This document shows, in pieces, positions 10,858-20,564 of a stretch of 64,000 bases of DNA. The stretch is from Paraphoma chrysanthemicola (taxonomy: Eukaryota > Ascomycota > Dothideomycetes > Pleosporales > Phaeosphaeriaceae), in contig JAGMWG010000023.1 of the NCBI GenBank assembly GCA_020744225.1, positions 1 through 64,000 on the forward strand, in the 5' to 3' direction. The notes under the pieces are model-generated. The model ran no database searches and was not told where the DNA came from. It saw only the letters and a list, made by a program, of their open reading frames with translations. Position 1 is the stretch's first letter, and each line of letters opens with the position of its first letter. Both the position numbers and the translations under genes were made by a program.

Positions 10858-12313
10858 ATGAAGACTGGAGCCATTCTGATCGGTGTCGTTGCTATCGCCG
10901 TCGCCGTTCCGGCCGTACCCACAAGGAAGGAGTCTTTGGTCCCCTCTGCTGCCACCATCTCTGCTCGCCAGTAGGACGGTGACTGGTACATCTCACTTGG
11001 GGTCCCCGTAGCCCTGCTAATTGCTCCTCTGCTTCAGGCATATCGGTTGCGAGGAAGTTGGTAAAGACCACAAGTGCTCCTACTACAAGGACGACGCGAA
11101 GATCGAGGTCCGCTCGGAAGACTACCACGATGCACCCGTGTACTCGCCAACTCACGCCGAGTACAAGCCATCGACGTATGCACCGCCTGGGTACACTTCC
11201 GCTTACCCAGAGTACAAGTCAAGTTCTGAGGCATACGATCGGCCCAAACGCACCTCGGCAAACCCAGCGTACAGATCCACACCCATATCGAAGACGTACG
11301 ATCTTCCCAAATCCTCTTCGACTCCTCCCGAATATAAGTGGACGCCAAGTTCATATGCCCCTCCCAAGTACACTTTGATGCACTCAGAGTACAAGCCAAC
11401 CACGAAGTACCCAGTATACAAGCCGACGCATGAACTGTATAGTGCACCGACTCCTTCACACGGACGTCGCGGCAAACACGACCCTTACGAGCTTCCCATC
11501 GACACGCCTCCATCGCCCCCGGAGTACAGGTCCACACCTTCTAAGCCAACACATTACGGTTCGCCTGCGTACTCTCCACCGTCTCTTCTAGCATACAAGC
11601 TAGCTACTTTTGCTTACACACTTCCTTCTCCTTCGCAACGTATTCCTGCGCCTTCATCTGTGCCGTACGAGAAATCATCATCGTCCAAGGTACCGCATGG
11701 CGACGGACCCGAAGAATCGCGCGGTGGCCAACTTGAGGGTCTCCATGGCGGCAGGCCTCAAAGGGCTTACGGCGCTAAATTGGCCAAGTCTACTTCCTCA
11801 CCCTTCTGCAATTTCGTCGAGTCCGAGTGTGTCGACTGCAACGAGCAACCAGACTCCTGCGATGTAGGTGCTCATTTGCTCAATATCGTCGCACCGACTT
11901 CAACTGACGATAGCTCACAGACTTGTGACTTCATGTTCAAGTGTGGCAAGAAGAAGCAATGCTCCTACCACGGTTTCCGCGAGACGATGACGCTCTGCAA
12001 GGAAATTGGCGAGGTGTGTCAATGGCCTTCCTGGTCTGAAGACGAGTACGATGCTCCTGGGGAGGGGTCTGAGAAATCACACGGTGGCAACAAGAAGCCC
12101 CAGGGCGGTTCGACTGACCATTCCAAAGTCTCTGACGACGAGTATGTACCCACTCCTTTCCACGGCCCTCATAGCCCCAAGGGTAGCGAGAAGTCGCCTG
12201 TACCTAAGCCTGTGGAGTACCCGGTCCAAGGGCCCGAGAACGGTACCGAGTACCCTCACGGCCATGTCAGCCCTCTTTATGCACCTGGTGGCAAGAAGGT
12301 CAAGTCCACCTAG
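10858..12313 (+). CDS. Secreted Tyr/Pro-rich repeat protein with Cys-rich tail
   Basis: Exon 1 is 10858-10970, then a 67-nt intron (10971-11037), then the main exon. A 57-nt stretch at 11864-11920 (GTAGGT...CTGAC...CACAG) also has every mark of an intron but keeps the frame, so the product is 443 aa if it is removed or 462 aa if kept. Residues 1-17 form a signal peptide. The middle (about residues 60-230) is a degenerate repeat of short blocks such as EYKP, YAPPKYT and PPEYRSTPS, rich in Tyr, Pro, Ser and Thr. A region with about ten Cys follows (CVDC, then CDFMFKCGKKKQC after splicing), then a Gly/Ser/Pro-rich tail. Pattern fits a cell-wall-bound, possibly cross-linked structural protein or adhesin; function unproven. 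Confidence 0.8.
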
Positions 12314-13414
12314 ACGTGAGGTGTGATCTTGAGGTTCAGCGAAGGATTTCGTGATATTGCACTAGCACTTTGGAGATGGTTTCCTGTCCTGCATTCTTGG
12401 GTGGTGCGCTATAATTCGTAAGATCAGTTTTGGTGTTTTGGGTGATACGTTACGCATTGCATGCTTCTGTCCGTTTCGTAGTCACTCTCATTGGGCGCAT
12501 AATTAGGTAGTGAGTTCGTCGGATGCACATTGTGTCAGTTGATCTTGTTAGCTCATACCACTTTTCTTTCTTTGTGGGTTCGCTGAAGTGACTTGAGGGG
12601 ATGAGCCTGGCTGTGCTAATCTACGTTACCTTATCACAGCAGTAGAGCCAATATCGATGTACTGGACGACTTTGCGCACCTATTTTATATCTAGGACGGT
12701 GAAGAATCGCACCGGAAACTGAAGCGGCACTTAGTCACAAGACCTTAGCGGAGCTGGATTGCTAACGCGAGCAGAAGCATCGACGACTTCCGCATATTAA
12801 CATTTACGTCTCTACTGCTTGCCACGAAATGCCTCACAAAGCACATATATGCGTTCTATCTACTCAACACATCATCTGTGCGATCAAAGTGAATCTGACC
12901 ACAGTTTCGCGAAAGCTTTTCGGCGCAGACCGGATGGAGAAAAGAGGCAGCCCGTCAACAAGTCAAAGTTGTAACAAAGCACCGCGTAGGGAATATACTA
13001 GGAATGAATATTACATTACCAAGCGCGGTAGATGCTCGAGAAGCTGTCCGAGGCTCACTTCCATCCTCGGTATAAGTTATCATAACTAGGGAGTCGGCTG
13101 CTCTTGAAGTACATGGCAGCTGATGTTCCTGGAGATGAAGAGCTTGAAGCCAGCTGCACATGTCGCGAATGGACTAACGAGATGAAGGTGCAATCCATCA
13201 GAAGCATTGATCATGTGTCATTGAAATGCATTGTGCTGCTAAAGGAGATCAACAGATATGATTGCGAACATTGGGTATATAGAGAATAAGAACTGTACAT
13301 AGAGCCATTTTTGACGTGCAGCATTGGTGAAGTTGTTTTCCGCCTCATTACTTCGTTCTTCTTTAATCCTTGATGCCGATTTGAGCAACAATATCTCCCC
13401 GCTATTTGCTGCGT
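12314..13414. other. Intergenic, convergent gene ends, 1.1 kb
   Basis: Lies between two genes that run towards each other, so it should hold two 3' UTRs. No RNA gene, repeat or convincing open frame is seen. Confidence 0.5.
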
Positions 13415-15031
13415 TCATGTGCCGCTACGGGCTTTGTTGGACCTGGGACTCTTTGGCACCAAACCCTCGCCTTGAGTTTTCATCTTGTTCATCGCACTCT
13501 CGACTTGATGCTGCTTCTTGCTCACACGCTTGTGCCTCTTCTCAACCTCAACCTCGAAGTCTTGAGCGAGCTTGCGCTTCTTCTGTCGTGCTTCCTTAGT
13601 CCGTCGGATGACGTTGCTGAATTGGTCAAGAAACCAGTCCCCTGCCTCTTCCCAATCGCGGGTAGGTAAAGACTGGAAGAAGTGCGCCTGTGCAGCACTC
13701 TCGTAATTCCTTTGCACGTGAAGAAGGCGTTTAGCCAGAGGCTTCTGGAGTGTCTCCTCTGGGAGAGATAGAGGCCCGGTCTGCGGATTGGTATCGAAAC
13801 TCTCACTCTTCAGCTGTCCGTAGCTCATTGCATGGAGGATTGACAGATCGTAATCAAGGTGTGGGTGCATGCCCGCGGGCTCAAACTGATGGGGCAGCGA
13901 GGATTTGCGCTGTATGATCGGAACCACTTGGTCATGTGCTGGTGTAGGGCGTTTGGCCGGAGCATGAACATCGAGAGAATTGAGAGGGTCTGGAGCAATA
14001 CGCGCAGCCCCTGAGCGAGTCGTCTCGACATGTCGATGAGACTGATCAAAGAGTGACTGCTGATCCTGAATCCACTGCGGCTCGCCGGGCTTGGCTTGAC
14101 CTGTCTTGCGATTTGCTTGAGCATGAGGAACCGGCTGACTCGGGTACATGGGTGCAATGCTGCCCCTGTGAGCATGCAGTGGCTTCTGGTCCTGGTGCGA
14201 GATTCCCCGCTGTTGGCCACGCAAATTTGCTGATTGCTTGAAAATAGAGTCCACAGGGTGGCCAGGCATGGGGCCTGTGCCTCCACGAAATCCACGACCC
14301 TTTGGCGGTGGTGCGTAGGATGTTTCGCCATTAGCGTCAGGACGCTTGGGAGATGAAGACATAACGTCGTCGTCGTCGATGTCCTCCGATGGCGGTGATT
14401 TCTGCACACCTTCTCCTTCACTGGGTTCGCCATTGGTTGTCGGCGGGTAGGAGTCACCCTCAATCGTGGGAAGTCCTTTTAGATGGGCATCTTGCAAAAA
14501 CGCAGCGGCCTCAACAGGGGACAGATCCCGCATGTTCATCGAACGGAGGTAGTTCAAGTCCTGCTGCGTGAAGTGATGATTGGTATTGTCATTCCCACGG
14601 AACTCTTCGTCGTCTTTTTCAGACCCTCCCTCGCACTGGTCGAACCCTACGTAGTCATCAACCACCTTCGGATACTGCGCATCTCTGATCTGAAAATCTT
14701 CAGCTTGGATGACAGATTCATTCACCGTGGTGTCGATGCTCTCCGCGTCCGTGTCATAAGGATCACGTTTGACGCCTGGGCCTGAGTGGCGGCGCTGGGG
14801 CTCTTGCTGCATGAATGCAGCGCTATTCTGGAGCTTTCCGACCCCGCGAGTGGGAATGGCAGATGGCGGATGTACTTGCTGAGGGTTCTGAGAAGCAGGG
14901 CGTCTCTTCATTGAGACCTTCGCATTCGCAGCTCTCGCTTGCCGTGCGGGATCGATGCGTTGGGCATCAATGCCATTCTGCGGGCTGCCTGCACCATTGC
15001 GTTGCTGCACGAACTGTGAAATGCCTGACAT
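13415..15031 (-). CDS. Ecm11-domain protein
   Basis: Single exon; the frame is open from 15097 but the ATG at 15031 (MSGISQFVQQ) is the likelier start, giving 538 aa. Most of the protein is disordered, with Gln/Pro/Ser-rich and acidic stretches. The last 150 residues match the Ecm11 C-terminal domain: a YDLSILHAMSYGQLKSESFD block, then HFFQSLPTRDWEEAGDWFL, then a basic coiled coil (ARQKKRKLAQDFEVEVEKRH). In yeast, Ecm11 with Gmc2 assembles the synaptonemal complex central element in meiosis and is SUMOylated; filamentous-fungal members are poorly studied. The upstream gene on the other strand starts 277 bp away, so a shared promoter is likely. Confidence 0.8.
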   Translation of the reverse strand: MSGISQFVQQRNGAGSPQNGIDAQRIDPARQARAANAKVSMKRRPASQNPQQVHPPSAIPTRGVGKLQNSAAFMQQEPQRRHSGPGVKRDPYDTDAESIDTTVNESVIQAEDFQIRDAQYPKVVDDYVGFDQCEGGSEKDDEEFRGNDNTNHHFTQQDLNYLRSMNMRDLSPVEAAAFLQDAHLKGLPTIEGDSYPPTTNGEPSEGEGVQKSPPSEDIDDDDVMSSSPKRPDANGETSYAPPPKGRGFRGGTGPMPGHPVDSIFKQSANLRGQQRGISHQDQKPLHAHRGSIAPMYPSQPVPHAQANRKTGQAKPGEPQWIQDQQSLFDQSHRHVETTRSGAARIAPDPLNSLDVHAPAKRPTPAHDQVVPIIQRKSSLPHQFEPAGMHPHLDYDLSILHAMSYGQLKSESFDTNPQTGPLSLPEETLQKPLAKRLLHVQRNYESAAQAHFFQSLPTRDWEEAGDWFLDQFSNVIRRTKEARQKKRKLAQDFEVEVEKRHKRVSKKQHQVESAMNKMKTQGEGLVPKSPRSNKARSGT

Positions 15032-15307
15032 CGCGACGGACGCGATCGACACGCGTGGAGCTTCTAGCTGAGTGCAGAGAGTGAGGGTCGCAGACAAGAG
15101 GTGAGTGTCGAAGCTCGAATGGGATAGCGCGTTGATGTTGTGCTCTAACTTGTCTGAGCACAGCCTCGGCGCGCCCGATTAGGCGAGCGTGGCGATGACG
15201 ATATCTTACACCTATCTCGTCTCCGTTCACCCATCAGGTGCATGCCAGACTGCGCGCGCAAGCCAGATTTCACTTTTCTAGACAATTGAGAGCTTATGCA
15301 AGCCAAT

Positions 15308-16380
15308 ATGGCGGACTGTCATCTCCATAATCTTCCGAACGAGGTGTGTCGCTCTGTGCAACAACCTCGTCCGCCACGGGCTAATGGTTGTACCGTAGTT
15401 GCTTCTGCATCTCTTCACGCCCATATCCACACCTGAACTCCTGCCCATGACCTTAATCTCGCGGCGCTTGTCTACTGTCATCCTTCGTATCCTGCACAAC
15501 CGTCTCATCGCCGCTGCCGAACTCAATTCGCATTCGCTCCTCCTCGAATGCTATCATCCCTCCGCAAAACTTTTCGAGCCCCCGTTCCACTGCGCATATA
15601 TAGGAACTGATGGACTGGCTGCGCTTGATGTACGGAACGAGGCTGCTAGCAACATTGGAGGTTGTCTCGAGGACATGCGCGCCATGTACTCTCGCTTCAG
15701 GCCGTATCAACGTGAGTATGAAGATCGTGGTAGGAGAGTGACGCGACGGCCAGGAGATGTGCCCGGCAGTCGTACCTTTCCCGGCACAGCGCAGGATAAA
15801 TATCACGGTGAGACTATCAAGCAGACACTCAGCTTAGAGTCCCACGAGTTGTTCACCCAGTTGGTCGCGCAAACGAATCTAGTCAAGATAGGGCCTCGCC
15901 ACGGCCTTTTCACCTGCTTCCAGGATGTTGAGGAGGGAGTTTTGAGGGTATGGAAAGACTGGCTGGGAGGTATGGCAGCGGACGACCAGGGTGCAAATGT
16001 AGATACGCGAATTGAGGATTGCAATGAAATGACCAAGGGCAAACAGAAGGCGAAGAATTTCCTGGGGTCGTCGTCCTTCACCGATGAGCGAATCCTGTGG
16101 GTTAGTCCGTCTAAAAGGACTGGAATTCGATTCAACGTGAGGGAGAGAAAGTTTCGAAGAGATGCTCCCATCCTTGTTCGGGTAGACGAGGATCTACCAG
16201 TCAGTTACGAGATCGAGTACGAAGGTATGTCCTTCTTAATGTTAACGCAAATGCCGATTTCTGACCCGTCACGTAGAACTCCTTGTGCGGACCTCGCATC
16301 TCCTACTCATGCTGGAAAAGTCGTTGGTGCAAGAGGACAATTCTTCTGGCAAAGCAGTAGTATTTGGGTCGTTCGGATAA
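15308..16380 (+). CDS. F-box protein
   Basis: Three exons (15308-15343, 15399-16224, 16277-16380) with introns of 55 and 52 nt give 321 aa. The first intron splits the F-box; joined, the start reads LPNELLLHLFTPIST, then LLPMTLISRRLSTVI, a good F-box at residues 9-45. Splicing of the second intron restores a C-terminus LLVRTSHLLLMLEKSL...VVFGSFG; reading through it instead gives a basic, unlikely tail. F-box proteins dock substrates on the SCF ubiquitin ligase through Skp1. The substrate-binding part (residues 50-320) has no repeat such as WD40 or LRR that could name the target. Confidence 0.85.
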
Positions 16381-16513
16381 CTAAATCGAAGAACGTCTCT
16401 GTGAATGGAGCCACTTCCAACTTTTTAAAACCACGGTCCCATAACAAAACGTTGATCCTAAATCGAAAATTGTTTACGGTCGCAAAAAACTAGCAAAAAG
16501 AAAGTCACACAAG

Positions 16514-16596
16514 TGACCCGAGAGTGATTTGAACACCCAACCTTCAGGTTACTAGATTAACTGGAATCTGACGCGCTACCATTGCGCCATCGGGCC
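16514..16596 (-). tRNA. tRNA-Trp (CCA) with short intron
   Basis: Read on the minus strand the acceptor GGCCCGA pairs with TCGGGTC, with discriminator A. The D-arm is GCGC...GCGC and the T-arm GGGTG-TTCAAAT-CACTC. The anticodon loop carries CCA after the invariant T33. An 11-nt intron sits after position 37 and leaves a 72-nt mature tRNA. The top pair of the anticodon stem is A.C, which is odd. A run of five T follows the gene (plus strand 16495-16499) as a Pol III terminator. No insertion is present in the D-loop, unlike the two tRNA genes downstream. Confidence 0.88.
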
Positions 16597-16887
16597 TGAT
16601 GATTTGATGGAAGTTTTGGAATCTCGATCGAATATATAGTAGCTTATAGGGACAAAAATACGCGACACGAGGCAAATGCACTGCAAAAAAATCGCACGAC
16701 TTTTCTAATGACTACACATCGACTCCATCCTTGCATCCCCTAGTGGAGTCCGTGTGCGCGCATAGCGTGTGAAGCTTCAACCCCGCTAAGAGCCGAGGTA
16801 CGTTCACGGCACCAGGCACTTGGCAAAAATATTGCCGTGGATGACACAAATCTTCGTCATCAGGACATTTGCCTGTACGCAAAAATT

Positions 16888-17025
16888 TCTCCGCTCCCAG
16901 AATCGAACTAGGGACCTTTCGATTACAAAGTAATATTACAGTCGAACGTGATACTAGTGAGATTAGTATGACTGCATTACGACACTTTGTGTGGGAGAAC
17001 TAACAACCAACTACACCAAGCGGAG
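16888..17025 (-). tRNA. tRNA-Tyr (GTA) with two introns, one in the D-loop
   Basis: Minus strand: acceptor CTCCGCT pairs perfectly with AGCGGAG, discriminator A. The A box TGGTGTAGTTGG and B box AGTTCGATTCT are present. The anticodon arm is TTCGA / CTGTAA...A / TCGAA, with anticodon GTA at plus positions 16937-16939 and a 12-nt intron after position 37, as normal for nuclear tRNA-Tyr. The gene is 138 nt because a further 51 nt (16954-17004) interrupt the D-loop between GTTGGTT and TATCACG. Removing both gives 75 nt, the length of yeast tRNA-Tyr, with the same GTTGGTTT D-loop and CTGTAAA anticodon loop. A T5 terminator lies at plus 16881-16885. Confidence 0.9.
16954..17004 (-). other. Spliceosomal-intron-like insertion in tRNA-Tyr D-loop
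   Basis: On the minus strand this 51-nt segment begins GTTAGT, contains CATACTAATC about 15 nt before its end, and finishes CTAG. These are a GT donor, a TACTAAT branch site and an AG acceptor at spacings like those of neighbouring protein genes. It interrupts tRNA-Tyr between positions 20a and 21. The usual tRNA intron site is after position 37, so this is not the canonical tRNA intron, which is present separately. Confidence 0.8.
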
Positions 17026-18259
17026 GAGTGCGACGACTGAGTCGTGCTTGGAATCCTGTTGGAATTGATGCCGATTTTCAAACTTATAAATACTATAGCC
17101 TGCTGTTTGTAAGAAGTGTGCATGCACTTCATTGTGCATGGGTGCTACTTCATGCATAGGGGCAAAGGAGTCTCGCCCGATGTCTGTGACTACGTGACTG
17201 AATCATGCAATGCCAGCATGTGGTTCGATTTACCACAGAACGTGGGAAAGTAAGCTCGCCAATATTACTCGATTGGTCGACATGAGCCATTTTGGCATGT
17301 TCTGACCAGACACAGTAGCTTAAAATCGACTCGCACTCCAGCAATAGCAGCCCCACTACTCGTAGTAGCACTAAATCCCAGCAAGACTACGCTGAAGACG
17401 TGAGGTGTATCCACAGAAGCAATAGTCTCTGTACTTGGCATGTTCAAGTAGCCCGAGGTCCCAGAGTGGGCGGGTCGTATGAACTGCCGCTCCTGGTGTG
17501 AACAACCTTGGAAGCAAGGCGATCGTACTTTGGAAGTTGCATGCAACGCTTGACTGAACATTACGCCCAACCGATGCGCACGATCGCGACGTATTGTTTT
17601 GCGCTGGCCTTTTCATGTCAGCTACAGACGTACGCTTGTAGCTAGGAGCGTCAGAGATGTGGTGTCGGACATAAATGAGCCAAAGATGACTACCTAGCTT
17701 GTGATTACTTTGCGCCCTAGTCGATGTAATTGAATTCGAAATCGAAAGATCTTTTCAACTTCCGAGTAATAGCCATATTCGCACCTTACTCCTGAAATGT
17801 AATGTAAAAAAGCACCTTGCTTCTGCGCCTACGATCTATGCATATCAACTTGACCTTGGGACCTCCACAATGTCTACGATATCCTAACGAATCTATCATG
17901 CGGAAGATTGGTTGTGCGCCTCAGCAAGGAGGGATAGAATGAAGGATGCAGAGCGTGTTCGGCCCTCGTCCTTAAAAGCCGTCGCTCCTCCTCGCAGCAT
18001 GCATGCATGTAAATAACACGAGCAGACGTTTCGGAGTCGACCTTTCTCCACTGCCCCACCGCCGAAGCTAATATCTAGATCCTACTCCTTGGTGTACTTC
18101 TGGTGGTGTTAGTCATGTCATCGCAAGATATCATTTTTCGGGCAGATACAGTTGGCACACAAAATACTTGGGTTTTTGCGCTCAGACACTGTCGACAAAC
18201 AAAGTGTTTCAGTGTGATATGGACATATATATCTGTAAATTAGAGGGATGCACAACAAG
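17026..18259. other. Spacer between tRNA-Tyr and tRNA-Glu
   Basis: About 1.2 kb with no convincing protein gene. A TGTGG...CCACA hairpin around a TTCGATTTA loop near 17220 mimics a T-arm but has a 9-nt loop and no cloverleaf around it. A perfect 10-bp palindrome GTGCATGCAC lies near 17120. Confidence 0.5.
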
Positions 18260-18405
18260 TCCAATATGGTCTAGGTAAGTTCCAAGTACGTCCTTCATCG
18301 TCTCTTCATTCTAACGTTTCGCAGTGGCTAGGATTTGCCGCTCTCAACGGAACACAACGCTCATTGCGCGCCGGCAAGGCCGGGGTTCGATTCCCCGTGT
18401 TGGAA
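18260..18405 (+). tRNA. tRNA-Glu (CTC) with two introns, one in the D-loop
   Basis: The acceptor TCCAATA pairs with TGTTGGA (one T.G), discriminator A. The T-arm is CGGGG-TTCGATT-CCCCG, a perfect B box. The anticodon arm is TGCCG / CTCTCA...C / CGGCA with a 24-nt intron after position 37. The gene spans 146 nt because a second insertion of 50 nt (18275-18324) splits the D-loop between TGGTCTAG and TGGCTAGG. Joined, these give the standard eukaryotic tRNA-Glu D-arm. Excising both leaves 72 nt, the normal tRNA-Glu length. A T5 terminator stands at 18412-18416. Everything apart from the D-loop insertion says this is a working gene. Confidence 0.93.
18275..18324 (+). other. Spliceosomal-intron-like insertion in tRNA-Glu D-loop
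   Basis: This 50-nt segment starts GTAAGT, the ideal donor, has TTCTAACG 14 nt before the end as branch site, and ends TTTCGCAG, with pyrimidine-rich sequence before the branch. The flanks are AG before and T after, a common exon context for fungal introns. It sits after tRNA position 15. It shares no obvious sequence with the tRNA-Tyr insertion beyond the splice signals. Confidence 0.88.
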
Positions 18406-19215
18406 AATGTATTTTTGCTTCCTCAGCATTCATGAAAGCGAGATGTGAATGCGCAGGGTGTGCGAGATATCGTTTCGTGGCGCACGGGCCATTGGTGAAG
18501 TATTTTCTTGTAGGTAAGCGAATAAACCACGCTAAACACGTTGAGTGGGGAGAGAGTCCCTTTTTTCCCTTTGCCATCGTATCATTTTTGTTGTGTCTGT
18601 GTGTTTCGCGCCATCCCATTCGACTCACACAGCTGTTTTGGCCACATCGTTTCCGCGATCGACGCGAGCTCGTCGAAGGCACCTAGGCAACATTGACATC
18701 GGCTACGACTTGTTCGCCCTGTCTGACCATCTCAAACGTTATAGAACCACGCGAAGTTGTCTTGTAAAGTGTTGCCGAGATGAGAGTGGGCGGACAGTAA
18801 GCTGTGCAATTCGTGGACATGATCGAAGGCCCGCTTGAAATTTGCCGTTACGTCATTTTTAACCATTCACCATTGAGACAAGGCCGAGAGTGTGCAAAGT
18901 ACTGAGAAGCAAAGTTAGCTCAAGAATTAGGCGTCCTTCACATCCGGGAGCTCCGACACTACAATTCAGCCTCGTTCGGGATTGTCGGAAGCTTGGCAAG
19001 TCAGCATTGCGTGTGCAGTCTTGTTCGAACCCACGTCAAATAGATGACTAGGTGCTGCATAGACAATAACCTCAGAACCTTCTCTTTCCGTTCCACGTTG
19101 TCGCAGTGCCTGTACATTCCGCTCCTGAGAGCCTTCCCATTATTCGCCTTCAAATTGGCTCAACTATTTGAGTAGACAACAAATCTTGCCTTGGGGCAGC
19201 ACAACCACACTCAGC
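18406..19215. other. Intergenic, 810 bp
   Basis: Between the tRNA-Glu terminator and the membrane-protein gene. The part just before 19216 is likely promoter and 5' UTR. Overlapping open frames here do not look like proteins. Confidence 0.5.
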
Positions 19216-20034
19216 ATGTCTTTCGAACTTGCCCGGAAATTTGAATCTTACCACTTGATTCCGCAATCCTCTGATCTTGAGCTCAACCCTCCAGAGTCCT
19301 ACTTCTTCATCACCGACTTCTTGATCATATCCTGCGGCGTTCTGTACACCTTGTGCTACACGTTCTACACTGTCCGAACATACAGCGATCGCTACCTCGC
19401 CGGTACAGTACAGTTTTTGTCTGCGACAATGGCCTATGAGATCTACTACGCCTACGTGTGTACCACGACAACCTTCCAGCGCGCTTGTTTCTTTGTCTGG
19501 TTCTTGTTCGATATCACGTTCGTCGTGACGGCGCTGAAGTATGCGTATAATGCAAGAGAAAGGAGAAGAGCAATATCGATGTTGGCGTGGCAGGTACCGG
19601 CCTGGGGAGTGTTTTTGTGGTGGTGTGGCAGAAGGTGGCCGGATGAGAGAGAGCAGAAGACTGCATTTTGGACAGGTCTATATTTGGAGTTGCCAATCGG
19701 GTGGGGCCAGGTGTATTACCTCGTAAAGAATGGCAACACGAAGGGGCAGAGTTTGGAGATCTGGTATGTTCTGACTCATGTCGCATTGAGGCGAAACAAT
19801 GACAAAGTCGAATACTCACTGACTGCTGGTTGTAGGATCACGAGATACCTCGGTTGCATCACCGCGTTCTTGGTGTTCATCTGGCGATACTATAATGTTC
19901 CAGAGAACTGGGGGTATGTTGCCAATCCGTGGAGCGTAGGTGGTATGATCGTCACGTTACTGCCAGAGACAGTCTATCCGTTCTTCTACGTCTGGGCGCA
20001 TCGAAAGGAAAGGAAAAGCGTAAAATTGCAGTGA
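19216..20034 (+). CDS. Seven-helix membrane protein, Pyr4/PaxB terpene cyclase-like
   Basis: Exons 19216-19763 and 19836-20034 around a 72-nt in-frame intron give 248 aa. A longer frame upstream needs a non-ATG start, so the ATG at 19216 (MSFELARKFESYH) is chosen. There are about seven hydrophobic helices. Length, helix pattern and motifs such as MAYEIYYAYV, FWTGLYLELPIGWGQ and ITRYLGCITAFL recall the Pyr4/PaxB/AndB family of integral membrane cyclases that close epoxidised meroterpenoids and indole diterpenes. No prenyltransferase, oxidase or polyketide synthase sits nearby, so a role in a terpene pathway is not supported by context. Members of this fold outside clusters have no known role. 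Confidence 0.65.
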   Translation: MSFELARKFESYHLIPQSSDLELNPPESYFFITDFLIISCGVLYTLCYTFYTVRTYSDRYLAGTVQFLSATMAYEIYYAYVCTTTTFQRACFFVWFLFDITFVVTALKYAYNARERRRAISMLAWQVPAWGVFLWWCGRRWPDEREQKTAFWTGLYLELPIGWGQVYYLVKNGNTKGQSLEIWYVLTHVALRRNNDKVEYSLTAGCRITRYLGCITAFLVFIWRYYNVPENWGYVANPWSVGGMIVTLLPETVYPFFYVWAHRKERKSVKLQ

Positions 20035-20564
20035 ACAGGGGCCGGCGACTCGTGTTACAGCTGTGCACAAAGCCCAAGACGGTCCCCTCGGAGTAAAGGC
20101 GCTTGGCCAGCGGAGGCGCGTCCGGAAAGTCGGCAACGGGCTAGAATCACGGTTCATGGGCTGAGGAACCTGGCAACCCGACGAGAACAGGAGGATTGAT
20201 CGCACGACACCTACACAAGTACGCCATATGTCTCGAAACTTGAAAGTGGAGGAATTTCGCACATTCGATAAATGTGTAGCAGGGCAAGACAAACAAGCTC
20301 ATCGGGTCAGGAAGATCGCCGTAGCCCAAGCTTATCACGTTGACGATCTTGCATGCAGCCACGACACAGAGCAGCGTCTGGCCCTGGCGTGCGCATATGA
20401 CGTGGTGCGACCAGTAAATGCAGCCACACGTTTGCATTGCCCCTGCACGAGAGGGTGAGCTAGTGACGCTTTCAAAACATCATTCCTTAGCTAGTGATTG
20501 TGTCTTTCTCCTCCTCCCAACCTCCAGCACACGGGCAGGCGAAGCGCATCGGGATCGCGAAGCA
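20035..20564. other. Intergenic, 530 bp
   Basis: Tandem spacing between two plus-strand genes; should contain the PNS1 promoter. The last 60 bp are pyrimidine-rich. Nothing else is seen. Confidence 0.5.

Noticed and set aside
17205..17240. T-arm-like hairpin with TTCGATTT
   Set aside because: The loop is 9 nt and no acceptor or anticodon arm surrounds it, so it is not a tRNA.
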